64,000 bases of DNA from positions 24,681,383-24,745,382 of the forward strand of contig CM044956.1 in assembly GCA_024516035.1 (NCBI GenBank). The letters are read 5' to 3'. A model generated the notes under the pieces. The model did not search any database. It was given only the letters and a program-made list of their open reading frames with translations, and was not told the DNA's origin. Both the position numbers and the translations under genes were made by a program. Within the stretch, counting starts at the first letter, position 1, and every line of letters begins with the position of its first letter. The DNA is from Bactericera cockerelli (taxonomy: Eukaryota > Arthropoda > Insecta > Hemiptera > Triozidae). Below, in pieces: positions 43,346-55,217 of the stretch.

Positions 43346-44286
43346 AAAGTTCAAGCCAACATTCGCCTCACCTCACCTCACGCCATCACTAAGTCATAAA
43401 TTGATTCTGTTAAACTTGTAGAAAACTTCGTAAAATTTGAAGAGCTGACTTTAGAAAAACAAAACATTTTCAGCAAAATATCAAACATTGCATTCAATTG
43501 AACTTGCCTTGTTACACAATTCAATGAATTTTGCAAGCTTTCATTTCAAATTTTTGTTTCGTTAAATTTTGCGTCCATTGCAAATGGTGGAATAAACTTT
43601 ACTTGGTCAAGTTGAGCCATTGAAAATTATGAATTTAATATAAACGGATTCTTCTTATTCTGCCTACTCACCTTCTACCAGACAGACACAGCAGCGTTGC
43701 TCAGGTACGAAATTTCTTTTTTTTTTAACTACATGGTCGGTCATATAACGACGCGAGTGTTACCCTAATTGAAAATATTTTTCCTCTCCAACATGACACT
43801 AGAAACACCAGTAATTGATAAGAAACTATCATCCCTTCTTTTCTGATCCCAGAATTTTTCATGGTGTGACACCACACGACGTTCCTTATCCCCTGAAAAG
43901 AAGTCGAATTCCGCCACTGGTGACTCTACAGTAACAGATAGCACAAGATCAATGCCAAATTCGTAATCAGCACCTGATAAGGGTTGGATTTTTGATATGT
44001 CACAACTCCCATCTAAGATGAATAATAAAAAAGTTATTCAAAGCGGGTCCCGGCCAAAAGACCGGTAAATTGGAGCCGGGTTCCAAAAAGTTCAAGGTAT
44101 CAAAATAATTATAATAATAATCAGAGTAGACCCCTATTATCTTTGTTGTTGTAAGAAAAACTTATAGAAAAAATCGTTTAGCCAGAACCACCAAACACCG
44201 TCGATTTTATCGAAAAGTTTCGTCCTTTCTATAAATAAGGTCTACATACCAAATTTCATTTCTCTAGCTCTTACCGTTCTTGAAAT

Positions 44287-44918
44287 GGCAATAGGTGAGT
44301 TCGGTGCGAAGATTACCCGCACCTTTTTCGCATGTATGAATTCGGTGCCCCCGAAAAAATGTGATGTATGAGTTCGGTGCGGTCCTAATGACTTATAAAT
44401 TTATTGTTTTTTTATAATGTACTCTGTTGCTTGTTAACAGTCATCCTGCTGTTATTAAGTCAGTAGATTATGTTGTAGACAGTTACATTCAGCAAGGCTG
44501 TCCATTTCCTCCTTGAAGGCCATGCCTAGGGTTAATAGTAGGGTTAGGTAAAATACAATGAAGGCCATGCCTTGGGTTTATAGTAGGGTTAGGTAAAATA
44601 CAATGAAGGCCATGCCTTGGGTTTATAGTAGGGTTAGGTAAAATACAATGAAGGCCATCATGCCTTGGGTTTACAGTAGGGTTAGGTAAAATACAATGAA
44701 GGCCATGCCTTGGGTTTATAGTAGGGTTAGGTAAAATACATTGAAGGCCATGCCTATAAGGAAAAAAATACTATAATTACCTGATCATCAGGGCAAGTAC
44801 CAGGCACCGAATTCATACATGACCTTTTTTAGGCGGCACCGAATTCATACATGACCTTTTTTAGGCGGCACCGAACTCATACATTTTTTTATTTTCCGCA
44901 CCGAACTCATACGTAGCC
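44287..44918. mobile_element. Foldback element with 8-bp TSD, carries a minisatellite
   Basis: The flanks CTTGAAAT (44279-44286 and 44919-44926) are identical. The ends contain inverted GAGTTCGGTGCG motifs: 44293 onward reads GAGTTCGGTGCG, 44332 onward GAATTCGGTGC and 44368 onward GAGTTCGGTGCGG. They are mirrored by GCACCGAATTCATACAT and GCACCGAACTCATAC repeats at 44806-44911. An 8-bp duplication would fit hAT- or P-type integration. Confidence 0.75.
44513..44755. repeat. 45-bp minisatellite, ~5.4 copies
   Basis: The unit is GAAGGCCATGCCTTGGGTTT plus 'ATAGTAGGGTTAGGTAAAAT' and ACAAT. It lies wholly inside the foldback at 44287-44918. One copy has an extra ATC. Confidence 0.9.
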
Positions 44919-44937
44919 CTTGAAATATCTTGTTATT

Positions 44938-44964
44938 ACACACACACACACACACACACTCACA

Positions 44965-45026
<62 letters not shown>

Positions 45027-45068
45027 TACATACATACATACATACATACACACACCCACACACACACC
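44938..45068. repeat. (CA)n and (CATA)n compound microsatellite
   Basis: CA repeats with a TCTC interruption, then CATA units. Both strands remain open over short distances only because of composition. Confidence 0.9.
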
Positions 45069-45851
45069 ATACACGAATGGCTGAAACTTTGGATTTAGGC
45101 TCTAGGGACCCTAAAATGTGTTTTGGCACTGGACGATCGAAAAATTTGGGTAATTTAATATTACTTTCCTTTCTACAGGATAAGGAGAGTAAAAAACGAA
45201 CTAAATGCTTTCAATATATTTTATGACCCAAATAGAAATGACATATTTTAACGCTTGTATTTTTATTTTCTATTACCTATAAAATAGAAAATATTGTTTT
45301 CTTAAATACAAGTACATTATTAAATGTACTTTAAAATCGCACGCATAGTTTGACAAAATCTTTGTTTATTGAGACACAACAATATCTTGTTCAATGGTAC
45401 TATGTATAGTTGTATGTATATGTAGAATATGTACTACTACTACTACGTACCATAGAACAATATTCCATTAAAACATGGTTTGTGTCGCTTTTTAAATATG
45501 CCAATAAAAAGTTTATAGATATAATAAAATTTAAGTATTTTGCGGTTTTCCCTTTATGTTTCCTTCCTTACTTTGGGTTAACGTGTTAATATTTAGTAGT
45601 CATATGTCATATAAGCTTGTTAGTAATTATTTGTAACCTATAAAAAGCAAAGGATCTTGTTATAAATTAGGAATGTCAACATCAAAGTAGGCAACAAAAG
45701 GAGGTGTATTCTCATTTGAATTTTTCGAGAAAAGTTGAAAATTAAAACTTCTACTGGCCACGTCCTCAACATTTCGATGGCAATATATCCCTGTTGCACC
45801 TATTTAAACCGCATTGGACTGCAATTATTATTATTATTATTCAACACTTTA

Positions 45852-46099
45852 TCTCTATATATAAATGTCAAAGACAGTCACTGACCACTGACCACTGACC
45901 ACTGACTGATCATCGCTCTACAGCCCAAACCGTAAGTCCTAGGAAGCTGAAATTTGGTAGGTAGCTTTGTCTTATAGTCTAGATGTGCAATAAGACGGGA
46001 TTTTTCGAAACTCCCACTACAACACCTGCCATTGACAAAAAAGGATTTTTTGCTTTCACGGCCATGCCTCGGCCCGCAAAGCGGGCGACAGCCCGCTAG
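45852..46099 (+). mobile_element. Complete non-autonomous Helitron, 248 bp
   Basis: The 5' end is TCTCTATATATAAATG, preceded by A (45851). The 3' hairpin GCGGGC-gaca-GCCCGC ends in CTAG (46096-46099), followed by T (46100). 5'-TC, a 3' hairpin plus CTAG, and an A|T target with no duplication are the textbook Helitron features. A short TGACCACTGACCACTGACCA repeat lies near the 5' end. No protein is encoded. Confidence 0.85.
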
Positions 46100-47060
46100 T
46101 TAGATATAAATGGACATATGTATTACAAATAATTATTTAACAATGAAAAAAAAATGGAAACAATATATACAATAAAAATAAAAAAGACTAGAAAAAAAAA
46201 CATTTGTCCTAACTAAAGGCCGGGTTATTGCCTAATGCAATCTCTTCCACCCAACCCTTACATGCAATTACACTGCATTTCTTTCTATCAGGGAAAACAG
46301 AAGGAAAGTTAAACAAGCTCCGGTAGTAAACTTTTTATACCATAATATTACTAACCCTCTATTAATTTTTTACCTCCAAATGAAATTATAAATTAAATTA
46401 GAGGGATTTTCAAAGTTAATGTAGGAGGAGAATTGAAATTGATCAATACAGAGTGTCGGGGGAAAACAAATCTTGTATTTCTCGTTCTGAATGTACCCAC
46501 TCAGTTTCAGTATACCTACTAATTATTCAGGAATAGACAGAGATCCTCGTAATAAAAGTACATAGATAAAATTGGTTTGTTCAGGTGTTGGATTCCAATG
46601 AGAATATGGTGGACATTTTCATGAATAAATATCTCATTAACCGAGTTACAATTTTAAATAGACTAGATTCTTTTAATAGACTAGTGCCAAACTAGCAAAA
46701 CACTTCAGCAAAAAAATACACAAAACTAGGGGCCTACACAGAAGGGCGTTAGCATCCTTGGTATAGCCGCCAACTTTTATCAAACTTGCTAGTGCCTGTG
46801 TCAAAATTTGTTCGGACAAATGTTGAGTGCTTCATGGAGTAAAAATGTTGCATCCGGTGTTTTTATCTATTCAGGTGTAAAAAAAAACCGACAAACCAAA
46901 GTGGCGTACACATCTAAATTTATTTTTCTGCAGAATTGTGCAAAATCGACTCATCTTAAACAGGAACGAAGCACTCATCTGAAGAATAAGCCCAAGTCGG
47001 ACTTTTTCGGAAAGGTGCAAAATATCACTTTGTGCAGTTACGAAGGCGAAGCTGAAAAAA
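46100..47060. other. Intergenic DNA, nothing recognised
   Basis: AT-rich, with no exon or structured repeat identified. Confidence 0.4.
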
Positions 47061-47064
47061 TCTG

Positions 47065-47295
47065 GTGTAAACATCACACGACTTTCCTTATCCCCCAAAT
47101 AGAACTCGAATTCCGCCACTGGTGACTCAACGGTCCAAAAAGTTCAAGATATCAAAAGAATGATCAGAATAGACCCCTAGTATTTTTTTTTTTTCTCTAA
47201 GAATATGTTGGTCTCTAACTTTTTTTGTATCTATAACCAATTCAAAGAAGCGGCGCTTGCGGCTAATATTTGCGGCCCTGCGGCCACAGTATGCG
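47065..47295 (+). repeat. Repeat family D fragment
   Basis: It carries 'AAACATCACACGACTTTCCT' and 'TTCCGCCACTGGTGACTCAA', a deletion, then 'AACCAATTCAAAGAAGCGGC'. Confidence 0.65.
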
Positions 47296-47664
47296 GCCGA
47301 TTTTAAATTGCAATAATAGAAGTACTCTAAATTTCACGAAAGGGAAAAATCGAATTTTCGAAAATAAATTGAACTTATGATTAAATATCTCTCTAGTCTT
47401 TCAATATTTTTTGATGCAACTAACTGCATTTGAAGCGAAATATGGATGACTATCCATACATGAAGTCAAAACACGCCTACTGGCTATCATTTCTTTAAAA
47501 ACGTGCATCGATCCAAGTGACCTCTAGACCTGTGGGAAAAACAGGGATTTGGCCATAACTCCTTAACGAAGCAAAATGCCCCACTGCAAGTTTCGCTTAA
47601 ATGATAGTCCACGGTGGGCTAAACCTACCCTCAAAATAAATGCACCTGTATAAGGAACACCCTG
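47296..47664 (-). repeat. Repeat family C, reverse copy
   Basis: It mirrors 37960-38345 and ends CACCCTG-TA at 47664. Confidence 0.65.
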
Positions 47665-47866
47665 TATAGTACATTTAAAATTATTTTTTAATAAAATATG
47701 ATTTAGCTCTGATACGTTATGATAAGCTATTAGAAAGGCCGCATCCGAGTTACGGCCTGAGGCATAGCCCTATATTTTTGGTTTTCCTTAGCCTACTCTA
47801 AACAATGAGGCATTGCCGTACATCGTTTCGGCCCGGAACTCAGCGCCACCAATTTGAAAAGCATAC

Positions 47867-47957
47867 CTCTGTTATTGTGGGCCGGGGACGACATGACGCC
47901 ACCGCTACAGCTCAAGACAACCGCAGCCACCAGAAGCTGTCCACCAAGGATCTGCAT
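47867..47957 (-). CDS. Candidate first exon: signal peptide of a secreted protein
   Basis: On the minus strand, after TATCGAG, an ATG opens 30 codons plus 1 nt before a donor (AACAGAG|GTATGC). The peptide 'MQILGGQLLVAAVVLSCSG' has a clear hydrophobic core, then 'GVMSSPAHNNR'. Composition is more GC-rich than the flanks. The remaining exons should lie to the left but were not found. The family is unknown; it might be a neuropeptide or effector-type secreted protein. Confidence 0.45.
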
Positions 47958-48004
47958 CTCGATATTTTTGATGTGAAAATTATCCAAATTCAAACCGAAC
48001 ACTA

Positions 48005-49560
48005 AACAATTTGTGAAGAGAAAAAAATCTTTTAGTAAATGAAATGATGATAATTTAAAATAACAAATTTCTTTGAATGAATTTAAATTTTCTTGTGTTT
48101 CAATGGAGCAGGCAAAAATGATTTATTTATTCATTTGAAAAAAGTAGATCAAATACAAATTTAGGAACCACAAGATCATTTTAGTACAAAAAAGTAATTT
48201 TTTTGTAAAAAGTAAAAAAGTTGGCAATTATTCCGCTCTAAAAAAATGTTTAGATCAGTTGTCCTGTAGAGAAATGTTGAAATCAATAAAATTGTGAAAA
48301 ATACTAGAAACTTTAAAATGGTAATATTAGTAGAAAAACACTTTAAAAATAATTTCTTTATTATTGAAAATCACTGAAATATCAAACAAAAATGTTTGAC
48401 AAATTTAATGAAACTATTGCACTTCTAATAATTCGAAACAGGAATCTTTTGTAAAAGGAAAACTTCTAATTTTTCTTCTACTTCAAATACAAGCGGAACG
48501 AGCAGTTGAATAAAAATACAAGTTTTTTTTATAATTAATGGTAATTATTTTCATTTAAATAGAAGAAACTACGAAATAACTTTTAATAAATACGATGAAA
48601 AATATTTTTTTTTCGTTTCAAAATCTTTTCGTAAAACTTGATACAAGCGGCACGCACACACCACACTCTCAAGGGTTCAATAAAGACTGGGATAGGATAA
48701 TGGGATTGTGAACAGTGGGAACTGGAAATAGAAAAAGAAACATACAGATGATACAGCAATTACTTATGTGCTTCTGATACAAGTCATCTAGCAGAAATAA
48801 CCCTGATTACTGGAAAAAATTAGGACCCCTCTAAAAATTTCAGGGAATGTTATGGGCTGTGTTCTTTATATAAAACCGAGTTTTGTAGTTCTCAAAATGG
48901 CGGAAATGGGGTTTTCCGGCCATTTTGTGAAAAAATTACTATTTCATTTTAATCTTTTTTATGAACATCAAACAGTATTTTTTTGGGAATCAAATTTGTT
49001 GTTTGTGATAAGTATTATCTAAAAAATCTTGAGATCCATTGTGTCAATAATAATTGTAGTTAAAGTTAAAGATCCCGGGGGGGTTGTTTTTACTTTCCTT
49101 ATCCTATAATAAGTACAATTGATGCATTATTTAATAGAGAAAAAATCATCCATTTTAGCTTTGAATGAGTTTGTGGAGGGAGCATTAATCATGGTATCAG
49201 TTCTGTTAATGAATTCCAGTTACAAAATACCCTGTTTTATATTATTTCGCTTTTTATATTCCAACCTTTTTTTTAGTTCTTGCACTTACCTTTAATATGA
49301 GTGCTCAAAAAAGATTCTTCGATTTGTGGTTTTCAATATAAATATCGCACGCTAAAGTTCGAGATAGTAACTGTGGCTAACAAGCACTTTCATTTGATGA
49401 TCATTAAAAGCTCATAACTGCATTTTGTCAAATATTTAGAAGTTTTATGGAATGTTAAATGTTTATTTTGAAGTTTAAATACCAGTTTTTACATTATTTG
49501 GGGTGGGGGTAAATGCCTCTTTTTGGTAATTTTGTATGCGGTGTTTTTAAAGTAATTTTT
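48005..49560. other. AT-rich intergenic DNA
   Basis: No exon or defined repeat was seen. There are short A/T runs. A sequence resembling family D tails ('TTTCCTTATCCTATAATAAG') occurs near 49092. Confidence 0.4.
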
Positions 49561-49562
49561 TA

Positions 49563-49810
49563 TTATTTCCGAAAATTTCTAATATTAGAAATCGGAAGTT
49601 TTTTTTTACTCCGATTTCAATTTTTTCATATTTCTGGACGTTTCATAACCTCCTGAGCAACTTTGGTTATGTGTCTATCTCCTCGGTCTGTTAAAAATAT
49701 TCCTTGTAACGCGCAAATCTCGGAAACTACTGAGCGGATTTCAATCAATTTTTTTACAGATACATAGGAGACGTTTTGTAGATGGTCCCATTTTAAATTC
49801 ATTGGAAAAA
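49563..49810 (+). repeat. Repeat family A, hairpin-end fragment
   Basis: It carries TTTCTAATATTAGAAATCGG, then 'TTTCTGGACGTTTCATAACC', 'TAACGCGCAAATCTCGGAAA' and 'AGATGGTCCCATTTTAAATT'. Confidence 0.7.
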
Positions 49811-49934
49811 GATCGGTGCCCCCAATAGATGGCGTTTGGCGGTTCTGGCAAAGGAATAAGAGATATGAAATTTTTATGCGAAGAAGTTTTTCTTGCAATA
49901 AAAAAATAATAGGGGTTTATCAAGATCATTTTTT

Positions 49935-50235
49935 TTTTTTTTTTTGATATCTTGAACTTTTTGGAACCCGGCCCCACAATTTACCGGTATTTGTGGGGGG
50001 ACCCGCTTTCACTAACTTTTTTTTTATTCACCCTAGATGAGGGTTGTGACAGTGACATATCAAATCCACATGATTTTGAGGTGCTAATTACGAATTTGAC
50101 ATTGATTTTTAGCTAACTGTTACCTTTGAGTCACAAGCGGCGGAATTTGAATTATCTTAGAGTGATTATGAAATTCGTGTGGTGTCACACCAGTTTCTTT
50201 TAATTTCCTTATCCTATAATTAGGAGAGTATTGTA
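49935..50235 (-). repeat. Repeat family D, reverse copy
   Basis: It carries 'GATATCTTGAACTTTTTGGA', 'ATTTACCGGTATTTG', 'TTGTGACAGTGACATATCAA' and 'TTCCTTATCCTATAATTAGG'. Confidence 0.65.
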
Positions 50236-50864
50236 TTAGTCGAAAATTTGACCAGTTTCTCACATTTCTGGACGAATCATATCCATCCGTCCGAGGCCAC
50301 CTTTTGCTGTATTGAAAGTTGGTATGAAAGTTGATGAAATTACTTTAAATCGGAGGCACTCTACACTCGCAGGCCTCTAGTACTAACTTTCATCAAACCT
50401 ATACAAAGAATGCCTATACAAAGAAAGAGACAGCGCGGCATTTTGAAAAAAAAAAGGTAACGGAAAACATAGTTCCCATGCATTTCATGTACTTACTTTC
50501 AGCCAGCAAAAATTTCTACACTTGAGAGCAGAAAAAGCGAATCAAACTTTTTCCTCCACCAAATCTGCGATATCTTCGAAATTACTATTTCTATCGAGTC
50601 GTATGATATTTCAAAATGTTGTAAATTTTGTCTTCTACAATTTCATAAATTGATTGTTAAAAAAACCTACCAGAAGTAGTCAAAATTAAATTTTACTACA
50701 GGATGTCAAAAAAGAAGAAAAACATGATTTTTTTTTTATTTTAACAAAAGACGTTATAACCTGAGAAATCAACAAGATTCATTCATAACAATGGTGAATC
50801 AGTATTTTGTGTTGCCTCCCCGAGCTTTGATCATAGCATTCATTCGATTTGGTATTGAGTGGAT

Positions 50865-51262
50865 CGGTACACCCGATTTCGATGAAATTTTGTAAGAATA
50901 TGCATAATATTGTTTTACATAGGTTATTTATATTTATTTTTAAATTATATAAAAGTTTTACATAGGTTATTTATATTTATTTTTAAATTAATTATAATTT
51001 GACTCTGATATTTAAGAAAATCCGAAATTTTGGACAAAAAAGTAAAAAAATAAGGACCACGACTTGCCGATACAGATTTTTTTGTGAATTTATAATGTAG
51101 AAAAAACGATATTCTACCATATAAAACAAATTTGAAGAAAATCGGTTGAGCCGTTTTGGAGATACAAGTAATTTTCTATAACATCTCAAAATTGGCACGT
51201 GTTTACAATGTGAAGCAATCACGAGGAAGTATTGTGTCCATAATTGGCAGTGTTTTTTTCTC
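50865..51262 (+). repeat. Repeat family A fragment with internal duplication
   Basis: It starts at 'CGGTACACCCGATTTCGATG' and ends at the GGCAGTG end. A roughly 47-bp block 'GTTTTACATAGGTTATTTAT' is tandemly duplicated (50919 and 50952). Confidence 0.65.
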
Positions 51263-51821
51263 ATTTATTTGGTTTAAAAATATCAAATCAGCATATTAAT
51301 GATAACTATAACTTTTAAATTTCTCTGATTACTATCACGAATCTTGAGAAAGGAGTGTTATAATAAATAACTATGAATGTTAAATGCACGAATTACTGAA
51401 TTGTGTATTAGTGAATATGCATAATTCCGTTCTAATAATTGTGAGTCAAGAAACTTAAGTTATCTTCTCAATGACACCTTTTATACCTATTATTCATCGG
51501 GATCTTCTTTATCAATTGTTAACTCTTTACAAAATTATTTCCATTTTACTACACTCAACAAAATTGGAATGTACATATTTCAGGGATTGTTTTTTGATAT
51601 AGAAATAAAGACTGGAAAAAAGATTTAGCTGCAGAATTTTTTTTTTCTCCTAACAAAAGGAAAGAAAGATAACAAAAAGTTTGAACCGTCTGGTCCGCTG
51701 CTCTCTTCCTTTCTCCTCTTTTTCTTTCTCGACGCTCATCTTTTTAATCTTCTAACTCTTTGCTTTCTAAAAGGAAATAAAATAGACTAGTTTTAATAAT
51801 ACTCAAGATTTACCCAGTTTA

Positions 51822-52010
51822 ATTTTTTTTATCAAGCTCGGCGGTAGGCGAGCGCTCGTCAAGTAGCGCCAGCAAACCGGCCTATATTAACACGAAACAG
51901 AGTTTATATGTATTTTGTTTTATTGTTTTCGCCCACTTCGCGCTAACTTTTGGCAATTTTTATTTCATATTCGTATTTAGATACGAAAATAGATTTTCGT
52001 ATCTAAATAC
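51822..52010 (-). repeat. Repeat family F, reverse copy, ending in a 38-bp palindrome
   Basis: It carries 'AAGCTCGGCGGTAGGCGAGC', 'CCGGCCTATATTAACACGAA' and 'GCGCTAACTTTTGGCAAT'. The palindrome at 51973-52010 has two 18-bp arms GTATTTAGATACGAAAAT around AG. Confidence 0.65.
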
Positions 52011-52035
52011 GGGAGACACACTCGAACTCAAATCA

Positions 52036-52172
52036 CTTGACACCCCTGCATGTATAAAAATTTCATGGCTGAAAGCGCATGATTAGAACATGTACCGTAG
52101 GATTTTTTATTTTTCATTAACTCCATCAGGAGCCGAGTAGTTTGAGGTGTCAAACTTTGAAGGGGCACCCTG
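52036..52172 (-). repeat. Terminal fragment of the large foldback family
   Basis: It matches the right end of 57774-58817 ('GGAGCCGAGTAGTTTGAGGT', 'CAAACTTTGAAGGGGCACCC') and ends CACCCTG-TA. Confidence 0.65.
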
Positions 52173-52209
52173 TATAAACACTGTAGTTTCTCGGAGTCGT
52201 TCTTCGCGA

Positions 52210-52375
52210 AACGACCGTTTCGCTTGATTTCTTATTCATCTTAGATGGGGGTTGTGACATATCAAACCCAATTATTTTGAGGTGTTGATTACGAATTTGA
52301 CAATCATTTTCAGCTAACTGTGACCATCAAGTCACTATAGTAGCGGAATTAGACTTATTTTCGAGTGATCACAAT
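52210..52375 (-). repeat. Repeat family D, reverse fragment
   Basis: It carries 'CATCTTAGATGGGGGTTGTG', 'ATTACGAATTTGACAATCA' and 'GTAGCGGAATTAGACTTA'. Confidence 0.55.
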
Positions 52376-52535
52376 ATGCACTTTGAAGCAGGGGAATGAC
52401 CAAATCCTTGACCTAATTGCCTTTCTTGCTGCATTAACGCGATAAGAATGAGGGGCTACAGTTTTCTTGTTCCTGGTGTTATAGCTATGTTAGCTATGTA
52501 CCTAAATCTTCAAGGTTTTGAAAAGTACTTTTTTG

Positions 52536-52735
52536 TCCTGAAAGCTCAGTGGTAAATTCATCTGACTGGTAATCCAAAGGTGACGGGTTCAAAACACAGT
52601 CGGGACATGACATGTTACCCTATCATTTGAAATTTTGACCACAAAATAATACGTCTTGGGCTTACTGCTGGAATAATGAGACTAAATAGTCCTAATGGTG
52701 CAGTATAAATAAGGCGATGTTAGAATTATATTCTC
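52536..52735 (+). mobile_element. tRNA-headed SINE, family copy 2
   Basis: It has a degenerate A box (AAGCTCAGTGGTAAATTC) and a B box GGTTCAAAACA. The body is shared with 42076: 'ATGACATGTTACCCT', 'GTCTTGGGCTTACTGCTGGA' and 'AGTCCTAATGGTGCAGTAT'. Confidence 0.75.
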
Positions 52736-53132
52736 CTATTGTGTATCTAGAATATCTAGATATTAGAGGCATTACCGTGTTAGACCATTACACCAACCCA
52801 AGCATTGTTTATGACTTGAATTCACGACATTTGACAAGTTCGTAGTTTCGTACATGTATTGTACAGTGTACAAGAACATGCTTCGCAGCGTGACAACACA
52901 AGACTTCACAAGTTTTTTTATTTTTAAAAGAAAGTAATAACTACTTTCATAATACTTTATCATAAATCTACTTACCCTGGCATAGACCGGTGTGTGGCGG
53001 TTTTCAACCTATATCCCATTGCTAACGACAGTCTTCGCAAGTACCACCATAGTCTAACTACTATTCAACCAATTTCAGGGAAAAAGAGAAAAAAAATTGA
53101 GTCTGAAGTTAATGAATCTGGGATTTTGAAAT

Positions 53133-53440
53133 CTATAAGTATAATTTTTTACTATCAAGCATAACGCTAGTTTTGCAACGCCAAGAAAAACAAAACGAGC
53201 GTGTATTAGTAAAACGCCAGAAAGATCGCGGATTGTGTTTTGATTCCCTAGATAATTTGGAAACATGATTGCTATAATCTAGACTAATTTGCTCTTTGAG
53301 CTGGCAAGAAACTATTTTTAGTTGATTTCTCCTACAGGAACTTACGTGTCTACGAGATGTAAGGCTATTTTTCTTACGATACAATTTCCTTAAAAGAGAC
53401 GACCACCATGAGGGCATTTCCTTATTAGTGCGGGACATAA
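53133..53440 (-). pseudogene. LINE (CR1/Jockey-like) ORF2 relic
   Basis: The minus-strand open frame shows the linker pattern found between endonuclease and reverse transcriptase in these LINEs: 'PSWWSSLLRKLYRKKN', then 'LKIVSCQLKEQISLDYSNHV', then 'NPRSFWRF'. Downstream frames break after 'VMLDSKKLYL'. No RT motif survives within the window. Confidence 0.55.
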
Positions 53441-55135
53441 CACGAACCCTCTCAACATAATATTTATCTAAAAGTTCATATACAACATTGTACAGATAAA
53501 AAAGTGCATCATTCGGATATTCAATAGAATATATGTAGAGTCATGCTGTTTAATTGCAATATAATGAGATACTGTATCTGCTCTATTAAAAATATACTTG
53601 GTACTGAAAATTAGGTAAACTTGTGTCAGCAGATTGAGGCCTCTCGCGAGGAAAAGTCTTGTTGAGATTTATGTTGAGAAGGGGGTGATAAGGGTCTTCT
53701 GCCTCTTCTCGAGGTACCTACTAGGCTATTGCGGTCATCGCTCATCAATTTTTTGCTATCTCTTACCATTTCGCTTAAACAATTCGACAATTCGGACCCA
53801 AAGATACAAAGTCCGTCCATGTACCTATCTTGTAAATTTTTTCTGTAAATTTCAAAATCCCGAGGCCAAATCTTTCATAGCGGGTAAAAAATTTGAAATA
53901 ATATTGAAAATGTAGCTTACTGGCCTAAATTTTGGGAACGGTTTGTCAGATTACAGCAAAAAGGGCTTAAATGAAAACCTGTGATTGTTCTCAGATAGTT
54001 TTTAGAATAAAAAATATCGGTCATCGCTATAAAGTTTAAGTTTGAAAAGTGTGAAAAGGTCGAAAATTCGAACAATCTGGCAAAAATTTCGACAATGGTA
54101 CGTCAGAATATGGTCTAAATTAGATTAAATGAAAGCTTGTGTTGTCCTTAGAGATATTGAATGATAAAAAAATATAGGTCAACGCGATGGATTTCAAGAT
54201 TTCAAAGACTGCTTGAAATCTGAACCTTCCTCAATCAAGGTAATACTGGAGCACGGTTGCGAATTTTAGACTTTTGAAAGTTTTCTCTGTATTGTACGGC
54301 AACTTTAATTCGGGTCATCTCTCATCAATTTTTTTCTATCTCTTACCATTTCGCCTAAACAATTCGGATACACAATAATACATACAAAGTCCGTCCATAT
54401 TTCTCATTTTTTTTTATATACATATAGAGATTGTTACTTTTGACATGAATACTTGTTCAAGTTTACTGGGTTGCTCTGACAATCTGACACACTTTGGAAA
54501 CAGCTTCACTGTTACTAAACCAGCATTTTATTTCAATTTTGAATTTCTCCTCATGAATATATAATTATTGACCATAACAAATTACACAGGTTAACCTCAC
54601 ATCCCACCCCAACCCCAAGTTACACTTAAAATTAATTAAATATTATTATACATGGAAAAATAAAAAGTGGGGAAAACAATAAAAACATTAAAGAGCAGAC
54701 GTTCTTGCAGTATACTTCCGATAAGTTTACCATATTTTACAATTTTTATTAAAAAAGCCATGAACATTACAGATGTAGTGGTAAAACTGATAAGTAAATC
54801 AAGACATGACAGATCTGGAGAAGGGAAGCTCTTGCATGCTAGCACCTTCCTCTGGCTCGCAAGGGGTAGGTTCCAGTTATGATCTTGCTCGTAAAAAGTT
54901 AAACAAAGTAAAAAGATTAGATCTCTTTACAGGGTGACCGGAATTTATGTATGGATATTTTTACCATCGATTCAGGAGGTCAAAATAAGACAAAAAAGTC
55001 CTCAGAGGTATACATACCCGCCGCAAATGCTTCCTAAGCGAGATATTGCGCTAATGCCGGTTTCTATTTTAAAATCATAAATCTGTGCTTGTTGGGTTTT
55101 AGTATAGGTACGCGGATTTAATTAATTTTTCCCAG
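53440..55135. other. Intergenic DNA with one long-spaced direct repeat
   Basis: The block TATCTCTTACCATTTCGC plus flanks, through 'CAAAGTCCGTCCAT', occurs at 53735-53825 and again at 54318-54400. A CAGGGTG-type start (TTACAGGGTGACCGG) lies at 54930. No gene is called. Confidence 0.45.
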
Positions 55136-55137
55136 TA

Positions 55138-55217
55138 GTGGCTTGGCCACCAAGAAGTCCAAGAGGTTACACACTCAAAGAAGTAGTGTATGCCACACCC
55201 ATCAATGATTTATACAA
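55138..55217 (+). pseudogene. Mariner/Tc1-type transposase relic
   Basis: The peptide 'WPPRSPRGYTLKEVVYATPI' resembles the C-terminal part of mariner-like transposases (WPPRSPDL...; ...VYATPI) with the middle deleted. It is cut at the right by the hammerhead unit. Confidence 0.5.

Larger units (their letters stand above)
43865..45200 (+). repeat. Repeat family D copy split by a foldback insertion
   Basis: The left part is 43865-44286. The right part resumes at 44927 with 'ATCTTGTTATTACACAC' and the CA microsatellite, and ends 'TTCTACAGGATAAGGAGAGT'. The 632-bp insert at 44287-44918 interrupts it. Confidence 0.7.

Noticed and set aside
44845..45226. ORFs of alternating Cys-Val and Thr-His residues
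   Set aside because: Translation of the CA/CATA microsatellite on both strands; no coding signal outside it.
46808..47125. 105-codon ORF on the + strand
   Set aside because: It ends inside family D and has no domain or splice support.
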